Source: Phallus indusiatus (lineage: Eukaryota; Basidiomycota; Agaricomycetes; Phallales; Phallaceae). From it: 64,000 nucleotides of DNA. The DNA lies in contig JAQFWX010000003.1 in the NCBI GenBank assembly GCA_027605045.1, positions 248,001-312,000 of the forward strand, given 5' to 3'. Shown in pieces: positions 58,501 to 64,000 of the stretch. A program made the translations under genes and the position numbers. Under the pieces are notes generated by a model. That model was not told the DNA's origin, did no database searches, and saw only the letters and a program-made list of their open reading frames with translations. How positions within the stretch are numbered: position 1 is the stretch's first letter; each line of letters begins with the position of its first letter.

Positions 58501-60445
58501 ATGGTATGTCCCCTCACCTTAGTATAGTTTTGATTTACCTGAATTTTCTCCACAGAAGTCAAGTAAATCGTTCTTACAGGAGTTTCGCCAACCCTCGACA
58601 TCCTTCTTCGATGCTGAATATCCCCAATATAAATTTACCACTCAGAATGACCAGGCTCTCGAAGACGGATCCTACAATATTCACCCCTCGTCCTCGAAAC
58701 CCCTTTCCCCAATAGCTCGAATATGTTACCCTTTCTTCCTTTCCCATCTACACAACCCGTATCCCACACTAGCCGAGAAGGAAACTCTCTTGAAAGAAAG
58801 CGGGTTACAAGATATATCACTCACAAATGTCTCGAATTGGTTTACCAATTCCCGCAGGAGATGCGGCTGGATGGACATATGTAACGAGTTTTTCAAAGGA
58901 GATACTAGAAGCATGGTGACCGCCTGCGAATGGGTACTCATTGACAACATGTCAGATGCCGCTCCGCGTCCTCCCATAACTCAAGCTGCTGTCGAAGCTA
59001 TCTTGACCATGCAAATGAAAGTACAAAACTGGCACAAGATCCAAACGGATCCGAGTCCTTGGGTTGTCGAATTATGCGAATTACTTGATTCGTACTCACT
59101 TGAAGATAAATCCCTCATAGAAATTGGCTTTCAAATATTGGCGGGCGCAAAACCGACGAGTTTTCCGATACATGAGGAGTCACCATCAATACATCCGAAT
59201 GTTAACCCAGTACCTACTAGTAGTCGCCCTGCGAATTCGAAACGCAAGGCTGACGTTATTGACCTGGACGATGACGATAGAGTTTTGAACGATGACAGTT
59301 TCCCCTTCCACCCCACGACCTCTTATCGAACCTCGGACGATTTCGCTTCTCAGCTTTCTCGCACCCCATCGTTAAGCTGGTCCAATTCAACCGACGTGGA
59401 TGAAGACTTTGATTTAACACGTCCCACTAAACGACATAGGTACCTCAAGAATTCTAAATCAATTTATTATTTCAAAATTTTCTGATATATTTTCAGGTCC
59501 GAGACCTCTTCTCCAGAACTCGACCCACCATTAGCACTTACGAATTCCGAGATACCACCTATGCAAGAAGATATATGTCCTCAAGCTATTTTCGGTGGCG
59601 ATATAACTCCAACGCACAGCTCATTTACTTTCAGTCTTCCCTGGGACTTGCAAAATACAGGCTACCTACAAGATCTCGAAACGACAATCACGTCGAGCGA
59701 TCAGTCAAGTGACCCGCAGTCTTTACAACAGAAGAGGACTTGGACTGATGTCGATCTCGGATCATTCAACACCGACGAAAATAAGACCGAGCAGTCCACC
59801 GCGAAACGAAGGCGTTTGTCTAATGTCGTCGATTCGGAGGAATCGTTAATTATATCTTTGCCCGAATTCATCCAAGTACCCAGAGGCGATCATAACCCAG
59901 AAACACATTCGACACAACACATTAGCCAACCTCCACTGAATTTTCCTCTCCCAGAAATATCGAGCGAGGAACTCGACTCTTTCTCTAAACTATTGCAGCA
60001 GCTTTCGGAAGCACCCACTTCGGTTTGTTTGCCTGGCAGCACCGAGCTTCTAGATGGAACCACATTAGTACCCACCACGCCGGATTCGAACATCGAAGTC
60101 GGACAAACCGAATTCGAGATGTTCAATTGGGAAAATCTTATGGGTTTCTTTTGTCCCGAAAACGAAGATAGCGCGCTTCAATCTGCCAATGGTAACACGA
60201 TTCAAATTGCCAACGATTTCTTGCAGCTGCCATTTTCTGAAGAAGACGTAGAGACTAGTAATTTTGAAGCTGCCGAACCCGTGGAACCAGAAATTCTCGA
60301 AATTCCAAGCTTGGTTCAAGAACCCTCTTCGGAAACCCCTTCTATCGTCTTAAACGATATTCCCCAGTCTAACTTATTTTTGGATGAGCTTTTATGTTTT
60401 TCTTTTCCCAGTAATCAGCCTTCTGAGCCTGATCATAACTCATAA
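58501..60445 (+). CDS. HD1: TALE-type homeodomain transcription factor, HD1-like, gene 1 (611 aa)
   Basis: Exons 58501-58503 (the ATG alone), 58556-59439 and 59497-60445, phases 0 and 2, 611 aa. The homeodomain spans about residues 55-107: RICYPFFLSHLHNPYP with the PYP loop of the TALE class, then helix 3 NVSNWFTNSRRRCGW (Trp96, Phe97, Asn99, Arg101-103). HD1 proteins of the basidiomycete mating-type locus pair with HD2 partners from the other allele and switch on the dikaryon programme in the nucleus. Basic patches (TKRHR at the intron 2 junction, KRRRL) may be nuclear signals; the tail is acidic with a FNWENLMGFF motif like gene 2. Intron 1 follows the ATG directly, as in gene 2, and the exon 2 frame has a stop at 58520 just upstream. 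Caveat: allelic partner and HD2 not in view. Confidence 0.82.
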
Positions 60446-61369
60446 TACGATATCAATTTTAATCCTGTAATACCTCCATTGTAATTTAACGCATAGTGTA
60501 CCTGTCATCCTCAAAAATTATTTTGTCGTGCAAACTTGGCGTAAATTAAGACTAGCAAAAAGCTTTGCCCGCTCGTTATTCGAGCGCGGGAGCGTCGCCT
60601 AGATCTCGGAAAACGGACGACCTCCGAGTCGCCAGATGAATCGGCAATAATATGACTAAGTATTGTTGAGTTTTTCCTGGAAAAGCCTAACAACTGCATT
60701 GACCACTTTTCCTACAAATCTGTGAAACGTATCATAATAAACTAATATTGAATCTCAGGATTTCAGGCTGATATCGTATGTCACAAATGCTCTTTGCGAA
60801 TTCGGGATACATGGAGAAACGGAAGCAAACTTAATGGAGGGAACGCTATTGTCCTCCTCCATTGTTCTGAGTTTCTGGATCAACTTCCCACACCTCCGTA
60901 TACTCAGCGATTTCCGGTTCATGAAGCAAAATTTGGACTGTTAAATGGGTTGTAAATTCAATAACGCCTCGCTCGAAAAAAAAGGACATACTTTCTAACA
61001 ATTGCATTATCAACAAAAAAGTAAATAAGACATACACTATGAATAGCGCTTCATGAGCCGAAAATATGAGCATTATCTTTCGCTCATTGTTCATTCTTTC
61101 CGGATCCTTTAGCTGGCAATTTGATTCCGAGGTGCAGCGACCGAGGTTTAATTCTAGTGATTGGATAGACGTCACGGGCCTCTGCCTTTCTTTCCCAAAC
61201 CACAAACTCTCACAACATATTCACCTCTTTTCAAAACTTCCTCGTTAAAAACCCTGTTCCATAATATTGTGACACCTTTCTGCTTAACCACCTAGATTGC
61301 ACCGAACTAGTCTTCCTGCGATTTGACTCCCACCTGCAAAATAAAGTCTCGACACCCTAGGAATATACA
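60446..61369. other. Intergenic between the two HD1-like genes
   Basis: 924 bp. The cggaagcaaacttaa block near 60818 and a following ctattgtcc repeat the 5' flank of gene 1, so the tandem duplication includes promoter sequence. A minus-strand ORF is listed separately. Confidence 0.5.
60846..61205 (-). CDS. Small ORF of unknown nature between HD1-like genes
   Basis: 119 codons on the minus strand, divergent from gene 2. It has one strongly hydrophobic segment (FIVYVLFTFLLIMQLL) and an acidic end (EPEIAEYTEVWEVDPETQ). The ORF also contains plausible donor, branch and acceptor sites (gtgtatgtc to gttag, gtatgtcc to aacag), so the continuous reading may be intron rather than protein. It stands where a divergent HD2 gene would begin in a normal MAT-HD pair, but there is no homeodomain. 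It may be chance. Confidence 0.2.
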   Translation of the reverse strand: MWFGKERQRPVTSIQSLELNLGRCTSESNCQLKDPERMNNERKIMLIFSAHEALFIVYVLFTFLLIMQLLESMSFFFERGVIEFTTHLTVQILLHEPEIAEYTEVWEVDPETQNNGGGQ

Positions 61370-63311
61370 ATGGTGAGAAGAAAACAGCGTGCTAATAGAG
61401 AATCCTCACATGGTTTTATAGATTGATATCCAATCCCCATTATACCCACTACCATACCGAAAGCTGAGGACGTTCTCAACCCGCGATGATTCAACTAGTA
61501 TAGAGTCCCCCCCCTCTGACGATATCTTCTGTCCGCAAGAATCCCGTCCATACCACCTTACCATGTCAAAGACCACAAGAGAGATACCCAATTCTTCCCA
61601 TACTAAACCAATGTCCACCGTTGCTCAATATTGTTATCCCTTTTTCTATAATCATCTACATAATCCCTATCCATCACTCCAAGAGAAGCTAGCAATTGTC
61701 GAAGAGGCTTCATGCTCACAGGTCAATCTCACCACCATTTCTAATTGGTTCACAAACTCCCGCAGAAGAAGCGGATGGATAGACATTTGTAACGAATACT
61801 ATAAGGGGGACACGAAGGCCATGGTTGAAGTCTGTACTCATGTCCTTGTTAGCGGAGGAACGAGGAGAAGGCAAGATCCTCAAGGTGTTGTCGAGAATAT
61901 CCTGTCGATGCAAACTAAAGTAAAAGCATGGGACGAAGAGCAAGCCAAGCCTAGAGATTGGGTGGTTGACCTTGCCAATTTATTACGCGAAATCACCCTA
62001 GAAGAAGAGGGCGAACTTCGTTCCGCTAGTCAAGGATTCTGCGCAAATACAGCTAGCTCAAGTCCTCTTCCTTGGGCTGAGGGTCTTGATCTTGAATCAA
62101 CAGCTTCATCCGCGATATCCGAAAGTAGAAAAAGAGGGAGAGAGGAGGAAAACAGCTGGGAAGCAGAAGCCCGGAATAGATGCGTTTCTCGGACTTCAAC
62201 AATCTCGACGTCTCCTAGCGAAGAGCCTTCCGAGCCGGAGAGTACATTTTCTGTATCCCCTTTGATACCAGAAGATGATAGACATTCCGCGAAAATCAAA
62301 CGCCATAGGTTAGTCCTATTTTTATTTATTTGCATACTTTAGTAACAAGAAATCAGGGTCGCCAATGCTTTTGAGAACGAGTTAGATCACACCTATGCCT
62401 TCGAATCCCCCGAAACACATCTTCTCGGATTATGGGACTTCCCTTTCACATTCTCAACCCCTTTAGATTCGCTAACGATACTCTCCCCGGAAATTCTTGA
62501 AAATTATACTGAATCCGCACCTTCCAACTGTACGTTCTCGGCTGCATCAAACAAGCGTACTCGATCACAATTCGAAACGTCCGACTTTATACCATCCAAA
62601 AAGCCCAAACAGGACCACGACCTGCAAGCGACAACGCTAGAATTCAACACACCAGTATCGACAGATATGGGAAGTGAAAGCAGTTCTTCAATAACAAACG
62701 ACCAGGAAATACGCTTATGCCGGGCCGAACTCGCGCATCCAAATGTCCATGAGGTAGATATATCACCTCCAGACGAGTCATGGGAGTTAGACGTCAATTT
62801 GTTTGACTGGGCTTCATTTATGAATGGTTTTGCCGGCGACGGTTTGCTCGAAACGTCGGATGGTACCCACACCCACCAAGAGGAGGAGCTCGATTTATCT
62901 CTTACTTTCCTACAAGACATAATGTCTCCAGAATTGGACGAGCAAGAATTGCATCCAGGCGATTCACCCATTTTTACCGCCGATTCTGATGTGGGTTCAT
63001 CACCTTTATTCGATCAACACGAATATATTCAAGGCAACTCGAGCAATCACGTCCACTGCAAAGGCGGTATAGGACAATCCAAATGCAGGAGTCATGGCCT
63101 GGGAGATCAACACGGAGATACTCTGTCACCGTCAAAGGACTTCCTTAACCAGACACAATTTGGCTCAGAGTTCTCATCCAACTCCGAGTCCTTCGAACAA
63201 GCTGCCGAAGAGCTGAGAAACCTCCTTTTGGAGTGGAGTTCGGCGAGCCTTGGTGATAATCTCGAAAGTCCTCCAATAGGCGTATTTGTTGACAGCAAAA
63301 CACGGCCGTAA
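61370..63311 (+). CDS. HD1: TALE-type homeodomain transcription factor, HD1-like, gene 2 (614 aa)
   Basis: Exons 61370-61372 (ATG alone), 61422-62308 and 62357-63311, phases 0 and 2, 614 aa. The homeodomain lies at about residues 70-121: YCYPFFYNHLHNPYP, then TTISNWFTNSRRRSGW (Trp110, Phe111, Asn113, Arg115-117), followed by the conserved IDICNEYYKGDT. Intron 2 splits an AGG codon after KRH, exactly as in gene 1. The tail has Lys/Arg patches (SNKRTRS and SKKPKQ, bipartite spacing) and an acidic end with FDWASFMNGF. Same strand as gene 1, 925 bp downstream, so the pair arose by tandem duplication; both homeodomains keep all helix 3 contacts. Proposed role as for gene 1. Confidence 0.82.
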
Positions 63312-63615
63312 CATTTATTTAAAATTTATGTATTATTCATTCCTAACTTAGTGTCAACTTGGTTGTAAGTTTGAAGAGAATTTAGCAGTTTGAAATTACC
63401 TACTTAATTTTGCGAACATAACCGAACAAACCCACCGAAAATAGGATAATTGGTTGAGAAAAACTTTTTTTGGACGAAGTTCCGGTTCAGGATCATCAAG
63501 TCGTCACGCGACGTCTGTCACCATGTCACAGTCGCCGCCATATACTTAATGGCACTGAGAACTTTGAACTATCAACCGTTGATTTCCTAGCAGCTCGTCA
63601 ATTTTCAAAACGAAC
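63312..63615. other. Intergenic between HD1-like gene 2 and F-box gene
   Basis: 304 bp, with 3' end of one gene and promoter of the next. Nothing else seen. Confidence 0.4.
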
Positions 63616-64000
63616 ATGGCCAACTTTTTGAATCTACCCGAGGACATTCTTCTGGAGATTTGCTATCATCTGGACATGGAAGATGTTTTTTCTTTGCAAA
63701 CGGCAAGTCTTTCTAAAGGAGTATCGCCTTATGTCCGATAGCAGGGCTGACGTTTACTTTAGGTTAATCGTCGTATTTACAACTTTACGAACTCCCGTCA
63801 TATTTGGTATACGTTTACCTTCAACTTGTGTAATCGTATTCCGCTGGCTCTTCCTCCTTTTCGCCCTCGCATTAGCTTTTCTACCGAAGAGCTGCAATCA
63901 TTCTGCCGACGTGGTCTCCGATTAGAAAACACCTGGCGCAGCGAGTCTCCTTCCCCATGGAGACAACCTCGATACCTTGAGCTCTCTGAGAAAGATGATA
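63616..64000 (+). CDS. F-box protein of a different family (5' part, cut by window edge)
   Basis: Exon 1 is 63616-63702 and exon 2 starts at 63763, open to the window edge. The protein begins MANFLNLPEDILLEICYHLD with the canonical F-box (LPxDILLEI, then MEDVFSLQT) followed after the intron by VNRRIYNFTNSRHIWYTF, the usual second half. The intron has a GC donor (GCAAGT), a gctgac branch site and a tttag acceptor; reading through it hits a stop, so the splice is needed. This is a classical F-box protein, unlike the F-box family of the array. Substrate unknown. Confidence 0.72.

Noticed and set aside
1..64000. CRISPR arrays, bacterial operons, ribosome binding sites, tRNA or rRNA genes
   Set aside because: Eukaryotic gene structure throughout; no spaced direct-repeat arrays, and no cloverleaf with A and B boxes was recognised by eye. 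A tRNAscan run would be decisive.
1..64000. Transposase or reverse transcriptase genes driving the repeats
   Set aside because: No ORF shows DDE, reverse transcriptase or integrase motifs; the large repeats are gene-containing segmental duplications.

Overview
This window is nuclear DNA of a filamentous basidiomycete, most likely an Agaricomycete. Genes are split by many 45-65 bp introns, mostly GT-AG with branch sites of the CTRAC type. The families present fit this group: TALE homeodomain mating-type-like proteins, DUF6533 multi-span membrane proteins and an expanded F-box family. I see no reverse transcriptase, transposase, rRNA, tRNA or CRISPR array. Exon models below come from reading splice signals and reading frame by eye and comparing paralogs; no search was run.

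Layout. About 1-57.3 kb is a complex repeat array built from a few gene families. Ordered as a compound unit they are: a DUF6533 membrane protein gene (-), a GH78 alpha-L-rhamnosidase gene or its 3' relic (-), a predicted N-myristoylated membrane protein gene (+), a small two-TM protein gene (+) and a convergent F-box gene (-). Forward units start near 8.1, 21.9, 31.9, 37.4 and 43.1 kb, each with different internal deletions. Inverted pieces lie at 1.15-5.55 kb and 52.4-57.25 kb. An alpha/beta-hydrolase gene with a peroxisomal C-terminus sits at the left end (6.7-8.0 kb) and its decayed inverted copy at the right end (56.6-57.25 kb), so the array is bracketed by inverted copies of one hydrolase-DUF6533 segment.

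The DUF6533 family has seven near full-length members. Six are open over 14 exons (405-462 aa) and one has a single-base frameshift. The F-box family has one partial, three intact and two broken members. The two-TM family has two intact genes, two pseudogenes and three relics. One complete GH78 gene (46.4-48.9 kb) is divergent from a DUF6533 gene, and a truncated copy of that head-to-head pair sits at 40.5-41.9 kb. A SINE-like insertion (13.4 kb) and a hairpin MITE-like insertion (39.9 and 45.6 kb) add further change.

Right end (58.5-64 kb). Two tandem, same-strand TALE-type homeodomain genes resemble HD1 of the basidiomycete MAT-HD (A or b) locus. They share an intron directly after the ATG, a second intron at the same place and phase, and similar lengths (611 and 614 aa). 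No HD2 partner is visible. The window ends in another F-box gene. The homeodomain proteins would act in the nucleus, the DUF6533, myristoylated and two-TM proteins in membranes, and GH78 outside the cell on rhamnosylated glycans. That these families work together is not shown; their linkage reflects repeated segmental duplication.
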